A stretch of 36,619 nt of DNA from Colwellia sp. (GCA_003521815.1 DPHE01000052.1:1-36619); one strand, 5' to 3'; shown: positions 1-9,269, counted from the stretch's first letter. Notes: generated by a model not told the origin, from the sequence alone. Translations and numbers: made by a program.

Positions 1-111
1 GTTCCTAGCCGTATCACTGGTACAGCTGCTAAATATCAACGTCAATTAACTCGTGCGATCAAACGCGCTCGTTACTTGTCATTATTACCATACACTGACT
101 TACACAAGTAA
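1..111 (+). CDS. rpsR: 30S ribosomal protein S18, 3' end only
   Basis: The window opens inside this gene; the last 36 codons and a TAA are visible. The peptide starts VPSRITGTAAKYQRQL and ends LSLLPYTDLHK, which is the conserved C-terminal part of S18 with its Arg/Lys-rich rRNA-binding helix. S18 is a small-subunit protein of the platform, where it pairs with S6. The gene lies 18 bases upstream of rplI on the same strand, the usual rpsF-priB-rpsR-rplI order of gammaproteobacteria, so it is almost certainly cotranscribed with rplI. The upstream part and the start are outside the window. Confidence 0.95.
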   Translation, partial: VPSRITGTAAKYQRQLTRAIKRARYLSLLPYTDLHK

Positions 112-129
112 GCTTAAAAGGGGTTTATT

Positions 130-582
130 ATGGAAGTAATTCTTCTAGACAAAATCGCCAAATTAGGCGGCCTTGGTGACAAGGTATCTGTTAAATCAGG
201 TTATGCACGTAACTTCTTATTACCGCAAGGTAAAGCCGTTTTCGCATCACAAGCCAATGTTGAGCACTTTGAAGCACGTCGTGCTGAATTAGAAACTCAA
301 TTAGCTGCTGTTTTAGCTACTGCTGAAGCACGTGCTGCTAAAATTGTTGAATTGAGTGAAGTTACTATTGCATCTAAATCTGGTGACGAAGGTAAATTAT
401 TCGGTTCTATTGGTACTCGTGATATTGCTGATGCAATCACTGCAGCTGGCGTTGAAGTTACTAAAGCTGAAGTACGTTTACCATTAGGTGCAATCCGTGA
501 AACTGGCGAATTCGAAATCGCTATTCACTTGCATCACGATGTTGATACTAGCGTTAAAGTAATTGTTATTGCTGAAGCGTAA
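130..582 (+). CDS. rplI: 50S ribosomal protein L9
   Basis: L9 is a large-subunit protein that binds 23S rRNA near the L1 stalk and helps keep the reading frame. The 150-residue length is normal. The N-terminal domain opens MEVILLDKIAKLGGLGDKV and contains the family signature around GYARNFLLPQGKA (about residues 24-36). A long connecting helix follows (about 41-75), then the C-terminal domain with GKLFGSIGTRDIADAI. A purine-rich AAAAGGGG sits just before the ATG. It is the last gene of the rpsR operon; a strong hairpin terminator follows about 65 bases after the stop codon. Confidence 0.98.
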   Translation: MEVILLDKIAKLGGLGDKVSVKSGYARNFLLPQGKAVFASQANVEHFEARRAELETQLAAVLATAEARAAKIVELSEVTIASKSGDEGKLFGSIGTRDIADAITAAGVEVTKAEVRLPLGAIRETGEFEIAIHLHHDVDTSVKVIVIAEA

Positions 583-645
583 GTTTTAAGCTATGGGTTT
601 TGAGTTACTCATTGTAAAGCGTAAGCCGTAGCGATAAAACGATTT

Positions 646-692
646 AAAAACACCGTACTTTCTTATTTTATGATAAGAATACGGTGTTTTTT
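646..692. terminator. rho-independent terminator, probably bidirectional
   Basis: The arms AAAAACACCGTA (646-657) and TACGGTGTTTTT (680-691) are perfectly complementary, with a partly paired loop of about 22 bases. The plus strand continues into a T run, and the minus strand also ends in T. It ends the rplI operon and touches the stop codon of the converging gene at 692. Confidence 0.85.
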
Positions 693-1666
693 TATTTTAT
701 GATAAACAACTCGTTATTGGCTACTTGAGCTGGCATTGGCCAATCTTCCGTGTTGAGTCGCCCTCGCTCAATCATACCACCAAGCCCCTGCATGCCGCCG
801 GTATGTAATAAAACGATCCGCTCACCATTGATAAAATAGCCGTCTTCGAGTAAATCAAGAAAAGCTAACACCATTTTACCCGAATAAACAGGCTCAAAAT
901 TAATCCCCGTTATTTGACTAAATTCAATTATACGTGTGACATCATTAGGGCTAAATTTAGCATAACCACCTCGGTGAAATTGGGATAATAATTGCCATTT
1001 ATTATGAGTCTTTGATGATGTAGGCAATAAGCTCTTGATCTCATCCTCTAAATACTCGGCACCTTTTAAAACCGCTATACCGAGAATTTTATGTGTTATG
1101 TTATTTAACTCGTCGCCCGCAATAAGCCCCGCGAGTGTACCACCACTGCCTACAGGCGTTATTAAGGTATCAAATTCAGTTTGTTGAATTAGTTCCGTGA
1201 TGACTTCGCTGACACCCGCAATAGCGAGCTTATTACTGCCACCTTCAGGTACAATAAAATAATGAGGGAATTCCTGTTGTAGTTCGGCTAGATAGTCATT
1301 GTCATGTCGACGTCGATACGTTTTTCGATCAACAAAACAGAGCTTCATGCCCCAATGTTTTGCCCAAGATAAGGTAAAGTTATCAGCGTAAGCTGCTTCG
1401 CCTCTAATAATACCAACACAAGGAATTTTTTGTTGAAAACAGGCAAACGCTAACGCATGGATATGATTTGAGTAGCAGCCCCCAAAACTAAGCACGCCAT
1501 TAAACTCTTGTTTTTGCTGTACGTGTTGCAAATTATATTTAAGCTTACGCCATTTATTACCTGAAATTATCGGGTGAATAATATCATCCCGTTTTATTTC
1601 TACTTGCACGTTGTGTTTGTTAAATAAAGGATGATGAAGCGTTTGTAACGTAGATAAAATAGCCAT
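692..1666 (-). CDS. PLP-dependent ACC deaminase / D-cysteine desulfhydrase family enzyme
   Basis: This is a fold-type II PLP enzyme of 324 residues. Visible signatures are GNKWRKLKYNL (about 36-46, with the presumed PLP-binding lysine in GNK), SNHIHALAF in the substrate and cofactor pocket, the phosphate-binding region VGSGGTLAG, and a C-terminal LLHTGGMQGL. The family includes 1-aminocyclopropane-1-carboxylate deaminase and D-cysteine desulfhydrase, which cannot be told apart from sequence reading alone. Many gammaproteobacterial members are of unknown substrate. It is cytoplasmic, with no signal peptide. The ATG at 1666 has no clear Shine-Dalgarno. It stands alone, converging on rplI. Family assignment is firm; the exact reaction is not. 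Confidence 0.85.
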   Translation of the reverse strand: MAILSTLQTLHHPLFNKHNVQVEIKRDDIIHPIISGNKWRKLKYNLQHVQQKQEFNGVLSFGGCYSNHIHALAFACFQQKIPCVGIIRGEAAYADNFTLSWAKHWGMKLCFVDRKTYRRRHDNDYLAELQQEFPHYFIVPEGGSNKLAIAGVSEVITELIQQTEFDTLITPVGSGGTLAGLIAGDELNNITHKILGIAVLKGAEYLEDEIKSLLPTSSKTHNKWQLLSQFHRGGYAKFSPNDVTRIIEFSQITGINFEPVYSGKMVLAFLDLLEDGYFINGERIVLLHTGGMQGLGGMIERGRLNTEDWPMPAQVANNELFIIK

Positions 1667-1805
1667 TTTGATAAATAATATAGTGAAGTGAAAATATTAA
1701 TAACAACCAATAAAATCAATTGGTTGATGTTTCTCTACTATATTGCCGTAAGCACAATGGCTTATTTGAGCAATACTTTTGTTGCTAAAGTACATAAAAA
1801 AGCGA

Positions 1806-2768
1806 TTAAAGCTGAGGTCGTAATACCTCAGACAATTGAAAAAATTGAGTTTTCTGTGTTATAGGGCAAATAAAACGCAAACTAACGGCACATAATTGTA
1901 AATTAAGTGGCTCATTGTTATCAGCGATGCCGTGCAGTCTATCACCCACTATAGGTAAGCCAACACTGGCAGCATGAACACGAATTTGATGTTTTCGGCC
2001 GCTATCAATTTTTACTTCGATAAGTGATTGATTTTTATTTTGATCATAGGTTAAACAGCGAAAAGTACTACGGGCACTTTTGCCATCAACCTCTGCTGTA
2101 ATCACTTGTGGCTGTTCATTTATACTGTGATTTCCATGGACAATTATTTGGTAATTTTTCTCAAGTGAGTTGTCATTAGTGGTGCGATTTTCAAACATTG
2201 AAGATAAGGCTTGTGCTGCTTTTTTACTGTGAGCAATTAGTATTAGCCCTGTTGCCGCTTTATCTAAACGATGCACGATAAAAACAGCACGTTCAGATGG
2301 AAAATGCTGCTGTACAAAGCGAGAGATAGTGCAATGGTCACTCCATTTAGAGCCTTGAGAAAGCATACCGAAGGGTTTATACCAAACACTATAATCAACT
2401 TCATCGCTGATTAAAATAGCCGCGGCAACCTCACTAGCAAGCACCGCTTCGTTATAATAAAAGTGTAACTCATCACCTTGTTGCATTGCTCTTTTAAGGC
2501 GGCGTAGCCTTTGGGTATGTTTACCGCGAGTGAGCCATAATGCACCTTTGCTAATCGCTTGCTTAAGTTGAGCTTTACTTAGGGCATTGTCAGTATTTGT
2601 AAGGCTATCGAAAAGTGCGGTTAGGGCGGTGACGGCATTAACATCAACACACTTATCAATCGTGCTATCAGTAATGTTATCCAGTTTGATATGATGTTCA
2701 AAAATAAGGGACATAAATGGCAGAAAAGAAATAAAGTCAATATTGGTGAGCTTAACACTTTTACCCAT
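1806..2768 (-). CDS. RluA-family RNA pseudouridine synthase
   Basis: This is a predicted uridine-to-pseudouridine isomerase acting on rRNA or tRNA. An S4-like RNA-binding segment can be made out at about residues 62-105 (LSKAQLKQAISKGALWL through QQGDELHFYY). The catalytic domain begins at YSVWYKPFGMLSQG, has the signature HRLDKAATGL with the catalytic Asp near residue 169, and ends with SGRKHQIRVHAASVGLPIVG. At 320 residues it is within the family range, but the first 50 residues match nothing I recognise. The longest frame starts with TTG at 2771; I prefer the adjacent ATG at 2768, although neither has a good ribosome site. It is divergent from the RraB-like gene. The target nucleotide is unknown. 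Confidence 0.88.
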   Translation of the reverse strand: MGKSVKLTNIDFISFLPFMSLIFEHHIKLDNITDSTIDKCVDVNAVTALTALFDSLTNTDNALSKAQLKQAISKGALWLTRGKHTQRLRRLKRAMQQGDELHFYYNEAVLASEVAAAILISDEVDYSVWYKPFGMLSQGSKWSDHCTISRFVQQHFPSERAVFIVHRLDKAATGLILIAHSKKAAQALSSMFENRTTNDNSLEKNYQIIVHGNHSINEQPQVITAEVDGKSARSTFRCLTYDQNKNQSLIEVKIDSGRKHQIRVHAASVGLPIVGDRLHGIADNNEPLNLQLCAVSLRFICPITQKTQFFQLSEVLRPQL

Positions 2769-2835
2769 CAAGCGTTATCAGGTAACATGAATTTTACTAA
2801 GTTCCTTCCTTAAAAGTAAAAAAGAAGAGTGACAA

Positions 2836-3171
2836 ATGAACCGTGATTTAACCCTTTTCCCCAACGATAAAACGGGTGACGCCTTATGGCAAATGCAACA
2901 AGCTGGCGATGATCTTGAAAATACAAGAGAGATCGAGTTTTCAGTTTTGTTTCCTTCAAAAAAGTTAGCATTACAGTTTGGTCAGCTACTTTTAGAAAAT
3001 AATCAAAAGCTTTCTTTTACACCCTTTCCAGACAATGAAGCACTACCGTGGGAAATCACTGCTTATCCTGAAATGGCACTAAATTATGAAAACATTAGTG
3101 CCTATCAAAAACTACTAGAAACAAGTAGTGTGCCATTACAAGGTAAGTTTGATGGCTTTTACTGTTTGTGA
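2836..3171 (+). CDS. RraB-like protein (putative ribonuclease E regulator)
   Basis: A 111-residue, acidic, cytoplasmic protein. The pattern NDKTGDALWQMQQAGDDLENTREIEFSVLF, broken here as NDKTGDALWQMQQAGDDL then REIEFSVLF, resembles the start of the RraB/DUF1260 fold: a helix with G-D, then a charged strand, then 'SKKLALQFGQLL'. The end, KFDGFYC, also fits the family's closing 'YDGW' strand. RraB of E. coli binds RNase E and modulates decay of some mRNAs; whether this shorter homologue does so is unknown. GAAGAG precedes the ATG. The 75-residue gene follows 44 bases later on the same strand, so the two may be cotranscribed. The assignment comes from pattern recall and is moderately sure. Confidence 0.6.
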   Translation: MNRDLTLFPNDKTGDALWQMQQAGDDLENTREIEFSVLFPSKKLALQFGQLLLENNQKLSFTPFPDNEALPWEITAYPEMALNYENISAYQKLLETSSVPLQGKFDGFYCL

Positions 3172-3215
3172 TTTTAGCAATGTGGCGATAATAAAATGTA
3201 AAGTATAGGAAAAGT

Positions 3216-3443
3216 ATGATTGATATTAAACAGTTTGCTGAATTGCAAATGAAAAGTAAAAACGCCTTTGCTAGCCAAAGAGCGTTGTTGAAAAAAGTCA
3301 TGGCAGGGCAAACAGTGCTTTGTACTACCTGTAAGCAGCCACTTTTTTTACTAACACCTACGCATAATGGTGCTGCCAGTAACGAAAATTTAGGGATATG
3401 TTGTAAGAAAGGCTGTACTGATATTCAACTAGACTTTGTTTGA
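3216..3443 (+). CDS. small cysteine-containing protein, putative zinc ribbon
   Basis: This is a 75-residue protein of unknown function. It is led by AGGAAAAGT at good spacing before the ATG, which supports real translation. The N-terminal half looks helical and basic (KQFAELQMKSKNAF). The C-terminal half carries CTTCKQPLF (CxxC, about residues 36-39) and, after about 25 residues, CCKKGCTDIQL. Spaced pairs of cysteines like this often bind one zinc ion. There is no signal peptide or membrane segment. It follows the RraB-like gene on the same strand. Function cannot be assigned. Confidence 0.7.
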   Translation: MIDIKQFAELQMKSKNAFASQRALLKKVMAGQTVLCTTCKQPLFLLTPTHNGAASNENLGICCKKGCTDIQLDFV

Positions 3444-3558
3444 TCAGTTGATGGGGTTTAGTGCGTAGTGAAAATATTATGCTTTAAATCTTTGCCATAT
3501 ATTTTCTAACGATTACGTTGTTATAACAATATTTAGCAAAGAAAAAGGCAATAAAAAA

Positions 3559-3586
3559 CCGGTAATCTATTAATTGAGATTTCCGG
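3559..3586 (-). terminator. rho-independent terminator downstream of purL
   Basis: The arms CCGGTAATCT and AGATTTCCGG pair (one mismatch) around an 8-base loop. Read on the minus strand the hairpin runs into TTTTTTATT, a proper U tract, so it should end purL transcripts. On the plus strand it is followed by a weaker CTATATTTT and could also stop the RraB-like operon. Confidence 0.7.
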
Positions 3587-3610
3587 CTATATTTTATTGT
3601 TTATCTTGCA

Positions 3611-3694
3611 GCTAGTTAGCCCAAATTAAAGGAAAAAGCACGGAGCTGACGAATGTCAGTGAGTACTTTTGACAAATAATTTGGACTTACTAGC
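3611..3694. repeat. 84-bp imperfect palindrome at the 3' end of purL
   Basis: The outer arms are GCTAGTTAGCCCAAATTA (3611-3628) and TAATTTGGACTTACTAGC (3677-3694), complementary at 16 of 18 positions. An inner stem CTGAC-GAAT-GTCAG sits at the centre, and AAAAG-AC segments between them also pair, so almost the whole unit folds as one long hairpin. It ends eight bases from the purL stop codon. The structure suggests a dispersed palindromic repeat of the REP or small MITE kind; other copies would lie outside this window. Confidence 0.6.
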
Positions 3695-3701
3695 AAAAAG
3701 A

Positions 3702-6700
3702 TCAACCAATAAAAGCGCGAGCGTTACGGAACATACGCACCCAAGGTGAATCTTCACCCCAGCTATCAGGATGCCATGAGTTAGCAACGGTGCGAAATAC
3801 ACGTTCAGGATGCGGCATCATAATAGTAACGCGGCCGTCAACTGTTGTTAACGAGGTAATTCCGTCCACTGAGCCATTTGGATTAGCTGGGTAGGTTTCA
3901 GTAACATCGCCATAGTTATTAACATAACGCATTGATACGGCACCTGAATTATTTGCAGCATCAATTGCTTCATCACCACTAAACTCAGTGCGTCCTTCAC
4001 CGTGAGAAACAGCTATTGGCATTACGGAGCCAGCCATGCCTTTAAATAATACTGATGGGCTTTCTTGAATCTCAACTAATGAAAAACGTGCTTCAAAGCG
4101 CTCTGATTTATTTTGTACAAATCGTGGCCATGCATCACTGCCCGGAATAATTTCTTTTAAGTTAGACATCATTTGACAGCCATTACACACGCCTAATGAG
4201 AAGGTATCTTCACGTTCGAAGAATGCCTTAAACATGGCTTTTGCATCAGGGTTGAATAAAATTGATTTTGCCCAACCTTCTCCGGCACCTAAAACATCAC
4301 CGTAAGAGAACCCACCACAAGCCACTAAGCCATTAAAATCAACTAAGTTAGTACGACCTGCTAATATGTCTGACATATGTACATCAATAGCAACAAAACC
4401 AGCACGATCAAACGCTGCTGCCATTTCAACATGAGAGTTAACACCTTGCTCACGTAAAATAGCAATGCGTGGGTTGGTGCCTTTTAGTGCATCTTTAGCA
4501 ATTAAATCAGCGACAATATCTTCGTTAATATCAAAGCTTAAATCGGCCTGTAAACCTGGATCTTCAGTGTCGAACTTCACGTCGTGCTCTTCTTGTGCAC
4601 AGGCTGGGTTATCACGCAGTGACTGCATTTTATAAGTGGTTTGTGCCCAAGTAGTACGATAATAAGTACGAGAGTTTTCTAAAATAACCGTTTCATCACG
4701 AGTAAAACGAATGGTATCTTCATTGTTGATACGACCAATATCCGTACAACAATCATCAATACCGTGTTCTGATAAGACAGCGTTAACTACATCAACATCA
4801 CTTTCACGAATTTGTATTACTGCGCCTAACTCTTCATTGAATAATACTGAAACGTTATCACCGTTAAGTTTACTAATATCAATATCAACCCCAGTATGAC
4901 CCGCAAAAGCCATCTCACAAACGGTAGTGAATAAACCACCGTCAGAAATATCGTGATACGCAATGAGTGTTTCATCTCGTACTAAGGCTTGCATCGCATT
5001 AAAGAAACCTTTTAAAGTTAGGGCATCGTCAACATCAGGAGTTTCATTGCCAAGTTGTTTATAAACTTGGGCTAAACAGGAGCCACCTAAACGATTTTTA
5101 CCTTTTGATAAATCAATGGCAACAAGTCGCGTCTCTTCATCGGTTCTTAGCTCAGGAGTTACTGTTTTTCGAATATCTTCTACTACGCCAAATGCTGTGA
5201 TGATCAATGACATAGGTGAGGTGACGCTTTTATCTTCACCCTTATCTTGCCACTTAGTCTTCATTGACATTGAGTCTTTACCCACAGGAATGGTTAAACC
5301 AAGCGTAGGACATAATTCTTCACCAATGGCTTTAACGGCTTCGTAAAGCCCTGCATCTTCACCAGGATGGCCTGCAGGAGACATCCAGTTAGCTGAAAGC
5401 TTAATACGGTTTAAATCACCAATATCACTACCTGCAATGTTCATTAAAGATTCAGCGACGGCCAAACGTGCTGATGCGCCAAAGTTTAATAAAGCAACTG
5501 GAGTACGTTCACCTAATGACATTGCCTCACCATGATAAGAATCAAGCGCGGAGGCGGTAACACCGCAATCAGCCACAGGTACTTGCCAAGGGCCAACCAT
5601 TTGGTCACGATTAACCATACCGGTTACTGAACGGTCGCCAATAGTAATAAGGAAAGTTTTTTCTGCAACAGTCGGCAAACTTAAAATACGATTTGCAGCA
5701 TCTTCTAACGTAATGTTGCTAACGTCTAATGTGTCACCAGTAGCGGTAGAACTTTGTACGTCTTTGTATATTTTAGGCGTTTTACCTAGTAGTACATCAA
5801 GAGGTAAATCAATTGGCGTGTCTAATTTTTCGTTGCCAGCAAAATGTGAATCAGTCACCGTTAAATGTGCTTCTTCTGTCGCCCGGCCAACCACTGAGAA
5901 TGGCGCACGTTCACGATGACATATTTGTTCAAAGGTCGCTAAGTTTTTATCCGATACGGCAATAACATAACGTTCTTGAGATTCATTACACCAGATTTCA
6001 TGAGGTGCCATGCTACGTTCATCATTAGGCACATTACGAAGTTCAAAAATACCACCACGGCCACCATCAGCAACTAACTCAGGGAAAGCATTAGATAAAC
6101 CACCGGCACCGACATCATGAATGAAGGCAATTGGGTTTTCTTCACCTAGCTGCCAACACTTATCGATAACTTCTTGGCAACGACGTTCCATTTCAGGATT
6201 TTCACGCTGTACAGAAGCAAAATCTAAACTTTCAGCTGATTGACCCGAGGCCATTGATGAGGCTGCACCGCCACCTAAACCGATATTCATGGCAGGGCCA
6301 CCAAGAGCGATTAAGTTAGCACCAACGATAATTTCACGTTTTTGTACATGTTCATCACGAATATTACCTAAACCGCCCGCAAGCATAATAGGTTTGTGAT
6401 AACCACGTACCTCATTGCCGTTAAACGAGTTAACTTGTTCTTCATAAGTTCTAAAATAACCTAAAATAGCGGGGCGACCAAACTCGTTGTTAAATGCCGC
6501 GCCGCCTAATGGGCCCTCCATCATAATATCTAAGGCTGAAACGATACGGCTTGGCTTACCAAAATCAGTTTCCCACGGCTGCTCAAAATCAGGAATACGT
6601 AAATTAGACACTGAAAAACCGACTAAACCGGCTTTAGGTTTTGAACCAATACCTGTCGCGCCTTCATCACGTATTTCGCCACCACTGCCTGTTGCTGCAC

Positions 6701-7637
6701 CGGGATAAGGTGAAATAGCGGTAGGGTGATTGTGAGTTTCCACCTTCATTAATATTTGAATGTCTTCATGGTGATAACCATACACATTCGTTTCTGGATT
6801 TGGGAAAAAACGACCGCCTTTATTACCGACCATAACTGCCGCGTTATCTTTATACGCACTTAGCACATAATCAGGGTTAACTTCATGGGTATTACGGATC
6901 ATTTTAAATAATGATTTAGGCTGTTTTTTGCCATCAATAGTCCAATCGGCATTAAATATTTTATGACGACAATGCTCTGAGTTAGCTTGGGCGAACATGT
7001 AAAGCTCAATATCGTGTGGATTACGACCTAACTTGGTGAAATTTTCAAATAAGTAATTTACTTCGTCGTCAGCAAGCGCTAAACCGAGTTCAATATTCGC
7101 GTGTGTTAGCGCATTTTTACCGCCGTTTTCAATATCAATCGAGGTTAATTCACTAGGCTCCGCGCTAATAAATAATTGGTCAGCATCAGCGAAGTGGGTA
7201 AATACGCTTTCCATCATGCGATCATGTAATAAGCTGACAAGGAGCTGTTCTTGCTCTGTACTTAATTTTACGGACTCTTCAATACTAATATAGTAAGCCA
7301 TGCCACGCTCTAAACGTTCAACTTTAGTTAACCCACAGTTATGGGCAATGTCAGTTGATTTAGATGACCATGGCGATATGGTGCCTGGGCGAGGAGTTAC
7401 TAGGTAAAACTGTCCTTGAGGCTCATGCTCTTCAATAGTTGGACCATAGGTTAGTAGCTGTTGTAAAACCTTTTCTTCGTCAGTGGTCAGCTCATCGTTA
7501 AGTTGAGCAAAGTGGGCAAATTCAGCATAAATTTCAGTGACAGGTAGTTGTAATTGTATACACTGATCTAATAGTTTATTTACTCTAAAGTCAGAAAGTG
7601 CTGGAGCGCCACGAAGGTTTTTTATCAACATCGTCAT
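3702..7637 (-). CDS. purL: phosphoribosylformylglycinamidine synthase (FGAM synthetase)
   Basis: This is the large single-chain enzyme of the fourth step of purine synthesis: FGAR + glutamine + ATP gives FGAM. It has 1311 residues, normal for the proteobacterial form. The order is an N-terminal PurS-like domain, a linker, two AIRS-like halves (VETHNHPTAISPYPGAATG; later ALLNFGASARLAVAESL and LTIPVGKDSMSMKT), and a C-terminal class I glutaminase with GVCNGCQMMSNL, whose nucleophilic Cys is about residue 1151, and MMPHPERVFR. The longest frame begins at a TTG (7652). I choose ATG 7637, which has GGTGA eight bases upstream and gives the start MTMLIKNLRGAPALS, close to the E. coli protein. It is divergent from mltF, as in E. 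coli. Confidence 0.97.
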   Translation of the reverse strand: MTMLIKNLRGAPALSDFRVNKLLDQCIQLQLPVTEIYAEFAHFAQLNDELTTDEEKVLQQLLTYGPTIEEHEPQGQFYLVTPRPGTISPWSSKSTDIAHNCGLTKVERLERGMAYYISIEESVKLSTEQEQLLVSLLHDRMMESVFTHFADADQLFISAEPSELTSIDIENGGKNALTHANIELGLALADDEVNYLFENFTKLGRNPHDIELYMFAQANSEHCRHKIFNADWTIDGKKQPKSLFKMIRNTHEVNPDYVLSAYKDNAAVMVGNKGGRFFPNPETNVYGYHHEDIQILMKVETHNHPTAISPYPGAATGSGGEIRDEGATGIGSKPKAGLVGFSVSNLRIPDFEQPWETDFGKPSRIVSALDIMMEGPLGGAAFNNEFGRPAILGYFRTYEEQVNSFNGNEVRGYHKPIMLAGGLGNIRDEHVQKREIIVGANLIALGGPAMNIGLGGGAASSMASGQSAESLDFASVQRENPEMERRCQEVIDKCWQLGEENPIAFIHDVGAGGLSNAFPELVADGGRGGIFELRNVPNDERSMAPHEIWCNESQERYVIAVSDKNLATFEQICHRERAPFSVVGRATEEAHLTVTDSHFAGNEKLDTPIDLPLDVLLGKTPKIYKDVQSSTATGDTLDVSNITLEDAANRILSLPTVAEKTFLITIGDRSVTGMVNRDQMVGPWQVPVADCGVTASALDSYHGEAMSLGERTPVALLNFGASARLAVAESLMNIAGSDIGDLNRIKLSANWMSPAGHPGEDAGLYEAVKAIGEELCPTLGLTIPVGKDSMSMKTKWQDKGEDKSVTSPMSLIITAFGVVEDIRKTVTPELRTDEETRLVAIDLSKGKNRLGGSCLAQVYKQLGNETPDVDDALTLKGFFNAMQALVRDETLIAYHDISDGGLFTTVCEMAFAGHTGVDIDISKLNGDNVSVLFNEELGAVIQIRESDVDVVNAVLSEHGIDDCCTDIGRINNEDTIRFTRDETVILENSRTYYRTTWAQTTYKMQSLRDNPACAQEEHDVKFDTEDPGLQADLSFDINEDIVADLIAKDALKGTNPRIAILREQGVNSHVEMAAAFDRAGFVAIDVHMSDILAGRTNLVDFNGLVACGGFSYGDVLGAGEGWAKSILFNPDAKAMFKAFFEREDTFSLGVCNGCQMMSNLKEIIPGSDAWPRFVQNKSERFEARFSLVEIQESPSVLFKGMAGSVMPIAVSHGEGRTEFSGDEAIDAANNSGAVSMRYVNNYGDVTETYPANPNGSVDGITSLTTVDGRVTIMMPHPERVFRTVANSWHPDSWGEDSPWVRMFRNARAFIG

Positions 7638-7724
7638 AGGATTAATCACCAAGTTTTATGTAAGGTTGTTATTCAGTTATGTGTTCAATTTGTGCTCGAC
7701 ACAAGAGCTCAAAATTTCGCGCGT

Positions 7725-7753
7725 ATTATAGTTTAATTCTTGTCTTTTAGTAA
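7725..7753 (-). promoter_or_regulatory. candidate sigma-70 promoter for purL
   Basis: On the minus strand there is TTACTA (7748-7753), a 17-base spacer, then a perfect TATAAT (7725-7730). It is followed by a GC-rich ACGCGCG discriminator, of the type linked to growth-rate or stringent control. The ATG lies about 90 bases downstream. I found no sequence close to the E. coli PurR operator here. Confidence 0.5.
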
Positions 7754-7838
7754 GCGTTAAAAGTTCAGGTAACTATTAAAACGTAGACTTAAAAAAAAGT
7801 ACTTGGCTATCAAGCCAATACACGACACAATTAAACTT

Positions 7839-9269
7839 ATGAAATATTCGCCTTTTAATAACATCTTCCCAAAAATTAACAAGAAAGTAATCTTTATGTT
7901 CTTGTTAATACCCTTTCTTTTTTCTTGTAATGAGCAGAAACCATCAGCAAGTTTTACTCGTATTATTGAACGAGGCTATGTGACTGTTGGTACTTTATTT
8001 GGGCCTAATAGCTATTATGTTCAAGCGGACGGTTATGCTGGTTTTGAATATGATTTGGCAAAAAAATATGCGGAATATCTAAATGTGGATTTAAAAATAG
8101 TCCCTAGCTATTCCCTTGATGAGTTGTTTATTAAACTCAATTCGGGTGAAGTAGATTTACTTGCTGCAGGTTTGTCGGTAACAGAGAAGCGTTTATCACG
8201 CTTTCGTTTTGCACCAAGTTATGAAAAGATCAGTCAAAAATTAGTTTTTAAACAAGGAAAAGTGAGACCAAGAGAACTGAGTGATCTTACCGGTAAGCTT
8301 ATGATCACGGCGAGCTCAAGTCATGTAGAGAATTTAGACGTACTTAAACAAGAACATAATGAGCTTAAGTGGTTAGAAACATCAGAATTTGATAGTGAAG
8401 AATTATTATTAAAAATACTGAATGAGGAAATAGATTACACCATTATTGATAGTAATGCTTTAGCGGTTAATCGCCGCTATTATCCAGAAATCAGTGTTGG
8501 GTTTACTATAAAAAAATCTGAACCATTAGCTTGGATGGTCGATAAAAATGGAGACGATGCTATTTTAGCCAGTTTGATCGAGTTTTTTGGAAAAGTACAC
8601 CATAACGGTTCACTATTAGCACTCGATGAGAAATACTATGGTCATATTGAGCAGTTTAACTATGTTGAAACTCGCACTTTTATTCGTGCTGTTTCGACAA
8701 AACTCCCTAAGTATAAAGCCTTATTTGAAAAATACGCTCAAGAAATTGATTGGCGTTTATTAGCGGCAATTAGTTACCAAGAATCTCATTGGCGACCACA
8801 TGCACGTTCACATACCGGTGTGCGTGGCATGATGATGTTGACCTTGATTACGGCGAAACAAATGGGCATCGACAGTCGATTAGATGCGGAACAAAGCATT
8901 CGTGGCGGCAGTAAATACTTTAAGCGCATGATTAATAAAATGCCCGATAGAATTCCTAGCCCAGACAGAATATGGTTTGCGCTTGCGTCTTATAATGTTG
9001 GTTTTGGCCACTTAAATGATGCAAGGATCATTACACAGCAGCAAGGTGGCGATCCGGACCGCTGGGTTGAAGTAAAAACACGGTTACCCTTATTACAACA
9101 AAAAAAATATTATAAAAAAACTAAATATGGCTACGCTCGCGGAAAAGAGCCTGTGCATTATGTGGAAAATATTCGTCGTTATTACGATACGCTAACTTGG
9201 TTAGATACTAAAGCAACAGAAGCGGCTGACGAAGTGGTCGCACTTGAAAGAACAGAGTCAACGGACTAA
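7839..9269 (+). CDS. mltF: membrane-bound lytic murein transglycosylase F
   Basis: MltF cleaves peptidoglycan between MurNAc and GlcNAc to leave 1,6-anhydro ends. The order is an N-terminal basic signal region, a hydrophobic stretch and lipobox-like LFSC (Cys about residue 30), then a solute-binding-protein family 3 domain (about 40-270; GYVTVGTLFGPNSYY, AGFEYDLAKKYAEYL), then an SLT lysozyme-like domain. In that domain YQESHW holds the catalytic Glu (about 315), with GVRGMMML and WFALASYNVGFGHL. The length of 476 residues is normal. The longest frame starts at TTG 7803; I prefer ATG 7839. ATG 7896 is possible but would leave almost no basic n-region. The divergent purL|mltF arrangement is conserved in enterobacteria. 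Confidence 0.93.
   Translation: MKYSPFNNIFPKINKKVIFMFLLIPFLFSCNEQKPSASFTRIIERGYVTVGTLFGPNSYYVQADGYAGFEYDLAKKYAEYLNVDLKIVPSYSLDELFIKLNSGEVDLLAAGLSVTEKRLSRFRFAPSYEKISQKLVFKQGKVRPRELSDLTGKLMITASSSHVENLDVLKQEHNELKWLETSEFDSEELLLKILNEEIDYTIIDSNALAVNRRYYPEISVGFTIKKSEPLAWMVDKNGDDAILASLIEFFGKVHHNGSLLALDEKYYGHIEQFNYVETRTFIRAVSTKLPKYKALFEKYAQEIDWRLLAAISYQESHWRPHARSHTGVRGMMMLTLITAKQMGIDSRLDAEQSIRGGSKYFKRMINKMPDRIPSPDRIWFALASYNVGFGHLNDARIITQQQGGDPDRWVEVKTRLPLLQQKKYYKKTKYGYARGKEPVHYVENIRRYYDTLTWLDTKATEAADEVVALERTESTD

Noticed and set aside
4711..6708. Several open frames of 60-76 residues on the plus strand inside purL
   Set aside because: They are antisense shadows of purL with no ribosome sites or family resemblance.
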